The notes under the pieces are model-generated. The model was not told where the DNA came from. It ran no database searches and saw only the letters and a list, made by a program, of their open reading frames with translations. Positions 25,796 through 32,933 of a DNA stretch of 64,000 bases are shown in pieces. Positions within the stretch are counted from its first letter, which is position 1; each line of letters opens with the position of its first letter. The stretch spans positions 938,001-1,002,000 of the forward strand of contig NZ_JAHFVK010000002.1 in NCBI RefSeq assembly GCF_018599195.1, written 5' to 3'. Origin of the DNA: Croceibacterium selenioxidans. GTDB lineage: Bacteria > Pseudomonadota > Alphaproteobacteria > Sphingomonadales > Sphingomonadaceae. The translations under genes were made by a program, and so were the position numbers.

Positions 25796-26851
25796 TCAAT
25801 CCACGCGTTCCAGACCGAGCAGTCCCGCCGCATTCAGACCCAAGATACCCGCCTTGTCCTCTTCCGATAGCCGGTCGTGAAATCCAACCGGGTCTGGCTC
25901 GGACATGTCGAAGGGATAGTCCGTGCCGAGGCACAGCTTGTCGGCGCCATGCGTGCGTACCAGGCTGTCGAGCTGGTCCTTGTCGAACACCAGCGTATCG
26001 AGCCACAGCTTGCGCAGATAACTCGAAGGTTCGTGCCGGCAGTGTTCGGAACAATCGGCACGGGCGCGCCAGCCGTGGTCCATCCGGCCCCAATATCCTG
26101 GCATGTAACCTCCGCCGTGAGCGACGCAGATTTTCAGTCCGGGGTAAGCGTCGAGCACGCCGCCAAAGATCAGGTGGCCGATCGCGAGCGTCGATTCGAG
26201 CGGATTGCCGATGAGGTTGTTAAAGTAATACTCGCTCATCCGCGCCGCGTGGGTGAACCCCAGCGGATGGATGAAGATCAGTACGCCCAGCTCCTCTGCG
26301 GCCGCCCAGAAGGGGCGCAGGTCCTCGGCGTGGAAATCCTTGCCGTTCACGTTGGAGCTGATCTCGATCCCCCTCAAGTCGAGATCCTTCACGCACCGGC
26401 GCATCTCGGCCACAGCCATTTCGGCATTCTGTAACGGCACCGAACCCATGCCGATCAGGCGGTCGGGGTGCTGGGCGACCGCGGCGGCCATCCCGTCGTT
26501 CACGACGCGAGCCGCGTCGCGTCCGGTCTCGGGATCGGTGAAGTAGAAATACTGCCCCGGGCTGGGTGAGATCGCCTGCACGTCGATCCCTAGCCGGTCC
26601 ATGTCGGCGACGCGCGTGTCGAGCGTGTTGAGCGTGCGGCCCATCTGGGCAAACTGCGCGCGGTTCACTTCCGAGGTCTTGGCGCTGGTGAAATCGTTGA
26701 TGCCGGGCGGTGGGCCCGGATACTTGGCCTGCACGATAGCATCGGCGGCCGGGATGCCGAGGTGGCAGTGGATGTCGACGACGAGATGCTTGCCGCGCGC
26801 TTTGACCGGAATTGGCTTGCGGTCGCCGCAGGTGAAGACGTTGCCGCTCAT
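25796..26851 (-). CDS. amidohydrolase family protein (ACMSD-like decarboxylase)
   Basis: A 351-residue metal-dependent enzyme of the amidohydrolase-2 family. All ACMSD-type ligands are visible: H28-C-H30 in DIHCHLG, H195 in FIHPLG, H245 in CVAHGGGYMPGYW and D311 in LCLGTDYPFDMSE. Relatives are nonoxidative decarboxylases of aminocarboxymuconate semialdehyde, gamma-resorcylate or 5-carboxyvanillate. A decarboxylase or hydrolase in aromatic catabolism is therefore the best call, substrate unknown. It overlaps the fumarylacetoacetase-like gene by four bases and precedes the acetoacetate-decarboxylase-like gene by 17. Confidence 0.9.
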   Translation of the reverse strand: MSGNVFTCGDRKPIPVKARGKHLVVDIHCHLGIPAADAIVQAKYPGPPPGINDFTSAKTSEVNRAQFAQMGRTLNTLDTRVADMDRLGIDVQAISPSPGQYFYFTDPETGRDAARVVNDGMAAAVAQHPDRLIGMGSVPLQNAEMAVAEMRRCVKDLDLRGIEISSNVNGKDFHAEDLRPFWAAAEELGVLIFIHPLGFTHAARMSEYYFNNLIGNPLESTLAIGHLIFGGVLDAYPGLKICVAHGGGYMPGYWGRMDHGWRARADCSEHCRHEPSSYLRKLWLDTLVFDKDQLDSLVRTHGADKLCLGTDYPFDMSEPDPVGFHDRLSEEDKAGILGLNAAGLLGLERVD

Positions 26852-28137
26852 GCCGCCGTCCTCGCAGGAGTGATCTTGCCGGCACAGGGGCCGAAACCGA
26901 TCGGCACGTATCCTTCTGCGACAGCCTTGGCCCGCAGGGTGAGCGTATCGCCGTCCTCGAGCATGACGCGTTCCGTCCCGTCGGGCAGAACAAGGCGTTC
27001 CTTACCCAGCTTGGTGATTTCGACCAAGCAAGCTCGCGCCTCGTCGGCCGCGCCGGAGACGGTTCCGGTCGCGATCAAGTCGCCGACCTCGAGCGGGGCG
27101 CCGCCGGAAGCCTGGTGAGTGACCATTTGCGCAAGCGTCCAGAACAGCTCGGCCACATTGGTCCGCACGATCGTGTACGGTCCGTTGCCAGTATCGAGCT
27201 CGGCTGTGATTTGGACGTTTAGGCCGCCTGCCCGACGATCGAAAGGATCGTTCAAATAGGCTGGCAGCTCCGGCTCCTCCCCGGTCCGGCCGCGACCGGC
27301 AACGCGAAACGGAGCGAGTGCCTCCATCGTCACGATCCAGGGAGAGATCGTCGTCAGAAAGCTCTTGCCCAGGTGCGGGCCGAGCAACATCTCGTAGAAC
27401 TGGATGGCGCGGGCCGACCAGTCGTTGACGAGGCAGCAGCCGAACAGGATCTGTTCGGCTTGGGCCATGTCGACCGTTTCGGCCAGCGCGTTGACGGGGC
27501 CTCCTAGCCAGGCGCCGAATTCGAGTTCGAAGTCGAGCATCGGTTCGGCTGCCACGGCCATCGCACTGCTGCCGGGCGGCACGACCTGACCGACAGGCCG
27601 CACTACCGGCGTGCCGGAAACGGCAACCGAACTGGCGCGGCCATTGTACGCGACCGGAAGGGTTGCCCAGGCGGGCATCGGCGAGCGGCCGCCATTGGCA
27701 GCCATACGCAGGATGTGATCCGCCGAGGTGCAGAAGTCGGTGAAGGCGGTCGGCTTGGCCGGCATCAATAATTTGGCGTCGCTCATCGGCACAAGCGCTG
27801 CCTCGGCGGACCTGCGGTCGCCAGTTCCGTTCATCCGGTAGAGGTCGGACAAGGCGGCCCGTAGCGCCGAGACATCCTGGCGCGCGCAGGCGAACAGCGG
27901 AAGCAGGCTGTCGCCGCACGCAGCTTCGGCGGCTGGTCCTGAAATCGCGCCCGCTTTGAGAAGCGCGGTCAGATCGATGATCTGGTCACCCAGCGCCACG
28001 CCACCGCGCGCACCCTTGCCGTCGTCGAACACTCCGAACGGCAGGTTCTGGATCGGAAAGTCGGTGCCATCGGCGTTGGCGCTCTCCACCCAGCTCCGGC
28101 GGGCGGGATCGTGCGTGGCGTTGAGTTCAGTGGGCAT
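26848..28137 (-). CDS. fumarylacetoacetase-like hydrolase (two-domain)
   Basis: A 429-residue protein with the fumarylacetoacetase layout: an N-terminal SH3-like domain (about 20-110) and a catalytic FAH domain (about 125-420). Visible elements are TDFCTSADHILRMAANGG, the metal-site MLDFELEFGAWLGGP with its Glu pair, FGCCLVNDWSARAIQFYE with the Asp ligand, LGPHLGKSFLTTISPWIV and GDLIATGTVSG. It hydrolyses a C-C bond of a 1,3-diketo acid, in tyrosine breakdown or a related pathway. No HPPD or homogentisate dioxygenase is nearby, so the true substrate is probably another ring-cleavage product. Its start overlaps the MBL gene's end by 11 bases. Confidence 0.88.
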   Translation of the reverse strand: MPTELNATHDPARRSWVESANADGTDFPIQNLPFGVFDDGKGARGGVALGDQIIDLTALLKAGAISGPAAEAACGDSLLPLFACARQDVSALRAALSDLYRMNGTGDRRSAEAALVPMSDAKLLMPAKPTAFTDFCTSADHILRMAANGGRSPMPAWATLPVAYNGRASSVAVSGTPVVRPVGQVVPPGSSAMAVAAEPMLDFELEFGAWLGGPVNALAETVDMAQAEQILFGCCLVNDWSARAIQFYEMLLGPHLGKSFLTTISPWIVTMEALAPFRVAGRGRTGEEPELPAYLNDPFDRRAGGLNVQITAELDTGNGPYTIVRTNVAELFWTLAQMVTHQASGGAPLEVGDLIATGTVSGAADEARACLVEITKLGKERLVLPDGTERVMLEDGDTLTLRAKAVAEGYVPIGFGPCAGKITPARTAA

Positions 28138-29110
28138 GCCCGCATCCGTGCTTGGCGTGGTGTTCCTTGCGGTAGCGGTTCATCTCCGCGAACAGGACTG
28201 GCGGCGGGGCATGCGGCAGGTTTGGATCCCAGCCTTTGTAGAGCGAGAAGACGTTGGCCACGACCCGCTCGCTATCGGTCCAATCAGCATATTCCTTGAT
28301 CGGAATGTCGCGCGCTGCGTCCCGCCAATCCATCCCCGCCTCGAAGCGGCCGCGAGCCTCGCGCCGCAGGTGCTCGAAATAGCCTTTCATAGTGCGGACG
28401 TTCTCGACATCGCAGATTGGCCCGTGCCCCGGCACGACGACCTCGGGATCGAGTGCGATGATGTGATCGCAGGCCGCGATCCAGTTGTCGAACGGCCCGG
28501 CCCATACGATCGGGTGCCCTTCGTTGAACATCAGGTCGCCGGTAAAGACCGTGCGATCCTCGAGCACATGAGCGATCGTGTCGGACTCAGTGTGAGCCGG
28601 ACCCAGATCGGTCAGCTCGACAGTCTTCTCCCCAACCTTGAGCGTCATGGCGCTCTCGAAGGTGCGTGTCGGCAGGGCCAGTTCATCCACCCCGCTGAAA
28701 TCGAAATAGCGGCCCATGGTCTCGAACAGGAATTCGCCGGCTTCGCCCATGGTCTCCCAGTTGGCCGAAAGATTGGCGAGCGCTTGCGGGTTGAACCCCT
28801 CCATCTCGTGGCGGGTCTTCGCTGTTGCGATAATCTCCGCCCCCTCGACCACGCCGTTGCCGAAGAAGTGATCAGGATTGGCGTGGGTGTTCATGACCAT
28901 GTCGATCCGCTCGCCGCCTGGAACCCCGGCGAAAGCAGCGAGCATATCGCGCGTCAGGGGAACGCTCATCAAGGTATCGATCAGCAGGGTCTGACCTGCC
29001 GATGTCACCAGACCCGCGTTCGACCATCCCCAGGTGCCGTCGGGCTGGATGTAACCGTAAGTCCCGTTGGCGATCTCGTGGACGCCCTGGCGGAAAGGCC
29101 AATTTGCCAT
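28127..29110 (-). CDS. MBL-fold metallohydrolase, HxNxDH variant
   Basis: A 327-residue metallo-beta-lactamase-fold protein, first gene of the minus-strand catabolic operon. The metal motif reads T75-H76-A-N78-P-D80-H81, so the usual second His is Asn. The other ligands are present: H173 in GPAHTESD, D192 in FTGDLMF and H229 in VPGHGPI. The tail KEHHAKHGCGHAH is His-rich and may bind metal. Relatives include lactonases, alkylsulfatases and hydroxyacylglutathione hydrolases. A lactone or thioester intermediate is a reasonable guess. There is no signal peptide. Confidence 0.87.
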   Translation of the reverse strand: MANWPFRQGVHEIANGTYGYIQPDGTWGWSNAGLVTSAGQTLLIDTLMSVPLTRDMLAAFAGVPGGERIDMVMNTHANPDHFFGNGVVEGAEIIATAKTRHEMEGFNPQALANLSANWETMGEAGEFLFETMGRYFDFSGVDELALPTRTFESAMTLKVGEKTVELTDLGPAHTESDTIAHVLEDRTVFTGDLMFNEGHPIVWAGPFDNWIAACDHIIALDPEVVVPGHGPICDVENVRTMKGYFEHLRREARGRFEAGMDWRDAARDIPIKEYADWTDSERVVANVFSLYKGWDPNLPHAPPPVLFAEMNRYRKEHHAKHGCGHAH

Positions 29111-29147
29111 CTTGCATTCTCTCCCTGAAGCAACACTACTCAGTTAT

Positions 29148-29164
29148 TTCCGGTCGACAAGAAT
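29148..29164. promoter_or_regulatory. candidate TetR operator between MBL operon and tetR
   Basis: TTCCGGTCGACAAGAAT lies 38 bases before the MBL-hydrolase ATG and 57 bases before the tetR ATG. It agrees at 13 of 17 bases with the site at 35425-35441 before the TonB receptor gene. It is partly palindromic (ATTCT and GGAAA arms in opposite orientation). A 10-bp palindrome AGAATATTCT at 29160-29169 overlaps its end. Confidence 0.55.
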
Positions 29165-29220
29165 ATTCTATCCAGCCGAAATGGTTGTCGCCGCGCCGCG
29201 CAGCGAGTAGCACCGCGCCG

Positions 29221-29883
29221 ATGGGAAAAGGCCAGGGCCAGCCAGGCAAATCAGCGGCAAAGCTCGCCTCGCGGGGCAAGGGCCGTCCGACGGCGTCAGA
29301 GGCGGGCGTGGGGCGTGACGCCTTGATCGACGCGGCACGCGCACTGCTGCAGGAACTTCCCCCCTCCCAAGTGACAAGTACCGCAATCGCTCGCAAGGCA
29401 AACGCCGATCCTGCCCTGGTGCGTTATTACTTCGGCAACCGCGAGAACCTGCTGTTCGAGGTAGCCAAGCAGATCGGCGAGGAGTCCAACCGGCCCCTGC
29501 CGCCGGGCGATCCGCTCGCCCTACTCGAAGACATGATCCGCGGCACGTTCCGCTTCACCCGCTCGGCCAAGCACATGCAGCGCCTTATGATCGAGGAACT
29601 GGATTCCGCCTCGTCACCCGAAGTGCGGGAAAAGATGCGCGAATGGAATAGGAGCCCCGTCTCGAACTATGCGCGCATCCTAGAATTCGACGACGAGGGC
29701 GAGTTGCGCGAGTTCGACCCGTTCTTCATGTACCTCGCGGTAGTCGGCATTAGCGACTTCTTCGTGTCGGGGGCCCCGCTTATCGAGTTGCTGGCTCCAT
29801 CGGGGACCACCAAAGAAGAACTCGCCAAGAGCTACGAGGATTTCGTCGTCCGCCTGATCACAGATGGCGTGCGCAAGCGTTAG
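29221..29883 (+). CDS. TetR family transcriptional regulator
   Basis: A 220-residue repressor. An N-terminal basic stretch precedes a TetR helix-turn-helix (about 38-85): GRDALIDAARALLQELPPSQVTSTAIARKANADPALVRYYFGNRENLL, read in parts, ending in the typical VRYYFGNRENLL. The C-terminal ligand and dimer domain ends at KR220. It is the only plus-strand gene inside the catabolic locus and is divergent from the MBL operon. Its stop overlaps the convergent FAH hydrolase stop. Near-identical sites before both operons make it the likely local regulator. The ligand is presumably the pathway substrate or an intermediate. Confidence 0.9.
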   Translation: MGKGQGQPGKSAAKLASRGKGRPTASEAGVGRDALIDAARALLQELPPSQVTSTAIARKANADPALVRYYFGNRENLLFEVAKQIGEESNRPLPPGDPLALLEDMIRGTFRFTRSAKHMQRLMIEELDSASSPEVREKMREWNRSPVSNYARILEFDDEGELREFDPFFMYLAVVGISDFFVSGAPLIELLAPSGTTKEELAKSYEDFVVRLITDGVRKR

Positions 29884-30842
29884 GCCTTCTCCGCCACACA
29901 GAGGTTGCGCTGATTTCCCAACCCGGAAATTGTCGCTTCCATGACGTCGCCCGGCTTGAGAAAGACACCGAAGGCCGAGCCGTTGCCATAGGGCGAGCCG
30001 GTGCAGATCAGGTCCCCCGGCTCAAGCACAACCCGGCTCGAAAGGTAGGCAATCTGCCGCTCGATCGAGGCCATCATATCTGCGGTCGTCTCGTCTTGAT
30101 AGACCTTGCCGTTGACTGACAGTTTCATCGCCAGATCATAGGGATCGGCGATACACTCTTTCGGCACGATCATCGGTCCGAAGGGCAGAAAGGTCGGAAA
30201 GCTCTTGCCCGAGAGCCAGTCGGCGCCAATCGCCGATCCATCGCGGCGGAAGATAAGCTCGCGCGCGGTAACATCGTTGACCACGGCGAAGCCGGCGACG
30301 TACTCCATTGCCTCCGCCTCACTCACGCGGTGGGCGCGGCGGCCAATCACTACGCCGAGCTCAAGCTCCCAGTCGGGCTTTTCGACGTCGTAGGGCAGGA
30401 TCACCTCGTCGCGCGGGCCGATCACGCTGGCGGGGAGTTTCAGGAAGGCGAATGGCGGGGCTTTGGCGCGAGCATCCATCATCGCCTCGACCCGTGCCTT
30501 TAGCTCGGCCGGATCGACGTCGTCATGCTCGCTGGTTCGCATCGACGGATCGCCCATGATCAGACCCACGACGTGCTTCTTGTAGTTCGCCCCAGTACAG
30601 AAGACCTGGGTGGGCCGGTAAGGCATGCGCACGTCCGCGGTCGCGAAATCGCCGCTGGCGGCAAAGGCGGCATCGTCCGCGGCCCACGCCCCGACTTGCG
30701 CCGAGACATCCTGCCAGTCGCGCAGCAGCGCCGGCAGGTCGCGCTCCTCACCCCAGTGCGACAGCGGCACGAAACGCTCGCCAGAGACGAGCACTACCTG
30801 TTCGGTGCCGTTCGAGGAAACTGTGGCCAGTCCGTAAGTCAT
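29880..30842 (-). CDS. fumarylacetoacetate hydrolase family protein
   Basis: A 320-residue FAH-superfamily enzyme, last gene of the TonB receptor-dioxygenase-monooxygenase operon. The substrate-entry motif is VFCTGANYKKHV. The metal-binding residues lie in KPDWELELGVVIGRRA (Glu pair) and GFAVVNDVTARELIFR (Asp), followed by WLSGKSFPTFLPFGP and GDLICTGSPYGNG. Such enzymes hydrolyse or tautomerise ring-fission products (acylpyruvate hydrolase, HHDD isomerase or decarboxylase). Following an extradiol dioxygenase, it probably processes the meta-cleavage product. Eight bases separate it from the monooxygenase gene. Confidence 0.9.
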   Translation of the reverse strand: MTYGLATVSSNGTEQVVLVSGERFVPLSHWGEERDLPALLRDWQDVSAQVGAWAADDAAFAASGDFATADVRMPYRPTQVFCTGANYKKHVVGLIMGDPSMRTSEHDDVDPAELKARVEAMMDARAKAPPFAFLKLPASVIGPRDEVILPYDVEKPDWELELGVVIGRRAHRVSEAEAMEYVAGFAVVNDVTARELIFRRDGSAIGADWLSGKSFPTFLPFGPMIVPKECIADPYDLAMKLSVNGKVYQDETTADMMASIERQIAYLSSRVVLEPGDLICTGSPYGNGSAFGVFLKPGDVMEATISGLGNQRNLCVAEKA

Positions 30843-30850
30843 GCGCCCTC

Positions 30851-31969
30851 TCAGTAAGGCTCGTGGAGCTTTTGCATCGTGCTGCCGAGCATCGCGTTCG
30901 CATCGCGCTGGTCGCCGCCGGCCATTTCGATCTCCCCGACGCGAACCGAGTTCTCGACGACCATGCGCGCACGCTCGAAACGCCGTGAGGTGAAGGCGGC
31001 AAGCGCGGTTTCGAGATCGTTGTGGCGGGCGATTTCTTCGGCCAGGACCAACCCGTCCTCCACCGCCATGCCCGCACCCGAGGCCATGTGAGGCGTCGTT
31101 GCATGAACGGCGTCACCGATGAGGACGACGCGGCCGCGATGCCACGGGGCGGGCAGCAGCAGCCATTCAAGCGGGCGGTAATTGACCAGTGAATCCGCTC
31201 CAAGGCCGGCGCGGACTTGTGGGACGTAGCCGCCGAACGGGGCCAAGAGGCTGGCCACGTGGTCCAATTGCTCCTCAGGAGCAAACCATGGGTTGTCGGG
31301 TACGTGCTCGAGGATGAAAGCGTACATCCGGTCATCGGAGATGGGATTGAAACCCAGTTTAACCGGTCCGCCGAGAAACATCTCGGGGCGATCCACCTCC
31401 GGCGGGCGCGGCGCGACGATGCGCCAGCAACCCTGGCCGGTAAAACGAGGTGCCGCCGCGGCAGGAAACAGGTGCCTGCGCAGTTGTGAGAAGATGCCGT
31501 CGGCGGCGACCACCAGATCGTAGCGCTCGCGCCTGCCGTCCGGGAAACCAACCTGCGCACCGGCGGCATCCTGTTCGACGGAAGCTATCTCCGCACCAAG
31601 AGTCACGCGAATGCCCGCATCGCGCACTCTGCGTGACATGATTTCGTGCAAGGCGGGGCGCATGATACCGCCACTGCGCGCCACGGGAGGCGCAGCATCG
31701 GGAATCGGCGGAGATTCCATGATAACGCTGCCATCGGCCGTCCGCAGGCGGATGCCACCACCCACGAAGCCCCGTTCCCGTACTTCATCGAGAATTCCGA
31801 GATCGTCGAAAGCCCGAAGCGACAGTCCAGTCACGCTGATCCCGGCTCCATAGGCGCGCCAGTGCGGGTCGGCATCGACGAGCTCGACCTCCACGCCTTG
31901 GCGCGCGAGAGCGAGAGCCGCGCTCATTCCGCCGACGCCACCGCCGACCACAAGGGCCTTGTCGATCAT
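30851..31969 (-). CDS. FAD-dependent aromatic monooxygenase
   Basis: A 372-residue flavoprotein of the p-hydroxybenzoate hydroxylase/UbiH class. The FAD-binding fingerprint is ALVVGGGVGGMSAALALAR (about 5-23), the DG motif is LVVAADGIFSQLR and the GD motif is RVVLIGDAVHATTPHMASG. It uses NAD(P)H and oxygen to hydroxylate an aromatic ring, probably giving the catechol-type substrate of the adjacent extradiol dioxygenase. It lies 27 bases from the dioxygenase gene and 8 from the FAH gene. No signal peptide; cytosolic. Confidence 0.92.
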   Translation of the reverse strand: MIDKALVVGGGVGGMSAALALARQGVEVELVDADPHWRAYGAGISVTGLSLRAFDDLGILDEVRERGFVGGGIRLRTADGSVIMESPPIPDAAPPVARSGGIMRPALHEIMSRRVRDAGIRVTLGAEIASVEQDAAGAQVGFPDGRRERYDLVVAADGIFSQLRRHLFPAAAAPRFTGQGCWRIVAPRPPEVDRPEMFLGGPVKLGFNPISDDRMYAFILEHVPDNPWFAPEEQLDHVASLLAPFGGYVPQVRAGLGADSLVNYRPLEWLLLPAPWHRGRVVLIGDAVHATTPHMASGAGMAVEDGLVLAEEIARHNDLETALAAFTSRRFERARMVVENSVRVGEIEMAGGDQRDANAMLGSTMQKLHEPY

Positions 31970-31996
31970 TGGTTCAGTCCTCTCACGCGCCGGCGA

Positions 31997-32905
31997 TCAG
32001 GCCGGGACCTGCCACAAGCCCTTGTCCGGGGTCATCTCCGCATGGGGCACACTCCCCGTAATGATGCGGCCCGTGCCCCACTGGTCGATCGTGCTCGGAC
32101 CGGGCTGGTAGGTCTGCGGCTGCCACGTGTCCTCATCGACTTCTTCGAGGTCCGAGGTGTATTCGACGGCGTTGCCGTTGGGCGTGATGAAATAGCTGAA
32201 GGTGTTGTTCCCGGCGGTGTGCCGACCCGGCCCCCAGCTAAGCTTGATTCCGTTCTCGTGCATGCGGGCGAGCCCGCGCATCAGTTCGTCGACCGAGCTG
32301 ACGTCGAAGGCGATGTGGTTTAGGGCCGGCGGGCCCGGAAGGATCGCGACGCGGTGGTGCGCCGAATTACAGCGCAGGAAGACCATGAAGTCGCCGATCC
32401 AGTCTGAGAGCCGGAAACCCAGTGCCTTCTCGTAGAATTCCGCGAGCCCTTTGTGGTTTGGCGAATGGAACACCACGTGGCTTATGCCGATCGGAATCGC
32501 CTCACCCTTGTCGAGCTTGCGGAACGCGCGAGGCGTGCTGTCGCAGATCACCTCCATGGCGCGGCCATCGGGGTCAAAGAAGCGGAACGCGAAGCCGCCC
32601 GCTGGACCGGTGGCGGGCGCGGGTTCGGAGATGATCTTCGCGCCGGCCGCCTTCACCTGCTCGAAAAGGGCCAGCACGTCGTCGCGCGAAGCAGCCGAAA
32701 AACCGATCAGATCGGTCTTGCGCTCGGCATCCTCGCGCAGCACGAGCACGTAAGGGTGCGGCATGCCCTCGGCCGCGAAGTAGACACTGCCGTCCCGCTC
32801 CGCGACTTCGACCAGGCCCCACTGCTCGCCGAAGAACGCGCGTTCGGAGGCGAGATCGGGAACCGCGAGGGCTACGTAATGCAGGTCGGTTACGCTCACG
32901 GTCAT
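31997..32905 (-). CDS. VOC-family extradiol ring-cleavage dioxygenase
   Basis: A 302-residue two-module VOC protein from the ATG at 32905, which has AAGGAGTGA upstream. The C-terminal catalytic module (about 140-265) carries the iron ligands H143 (ISHVVFH), H197 (ALNHIAFDV) and E248 (GNAVEYTSD). The acid-base His region SAHHRVAIL and Y238 are also present, matching type I extradiol dioxygenases such as BphC. It should cleave a catechol meta to the hydroxyls. The gene lies between the TonB receptor and the monooxygenase. A glyoxalase-like binding role is an unlikely alternative because all ligands are present. Confidence 0.9.
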   Translation of the reverse strand: MTVSVTDLHYVALAVPDLASERAFFGEQWGLVEVAERDGSVYFAAEGMPHPYVLVLREDAERKTDLIGFSAASRDDVLALFEQVKAAGAKIISEPAPATGPAGGFAFRFFDPDGRAMEVICDSTPRAFRKLDKGEAIPIGISHVVFHSPNHKGLAEFYEKALGFRLSDWIGDFMVFLRCNSAHHRVAILPGPPALNHIAFDVSSVDELMRGLARMHENGIKLSWGPGRHTAGNNTFSYFITPNGNAVEYTSDLEEVDEDTWQPQTYQPGPSTIDQWGTGRIITGSVPHAEMTPDKGLWQVPA

Positions 32906-32933
32906 GGGGTACTCACTCCTTTCGATGGTCTCA

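Noticed and set aside
25779-26093. A 105-residue upstream extension of the acetoacetate-decarboxylase-like protein
   Set aside because: The extension lies inside the amidohydrolase gene in another frame and has no similarity to the family; the ATG at 25778 fits the gene boundary.
29160-29169. Palindrome AGAATATTCT as an independent operator
   Set aside because: It overlaps the better supported 17-bp repeated site and has no second copy before the other operon, so it is not listed separately.
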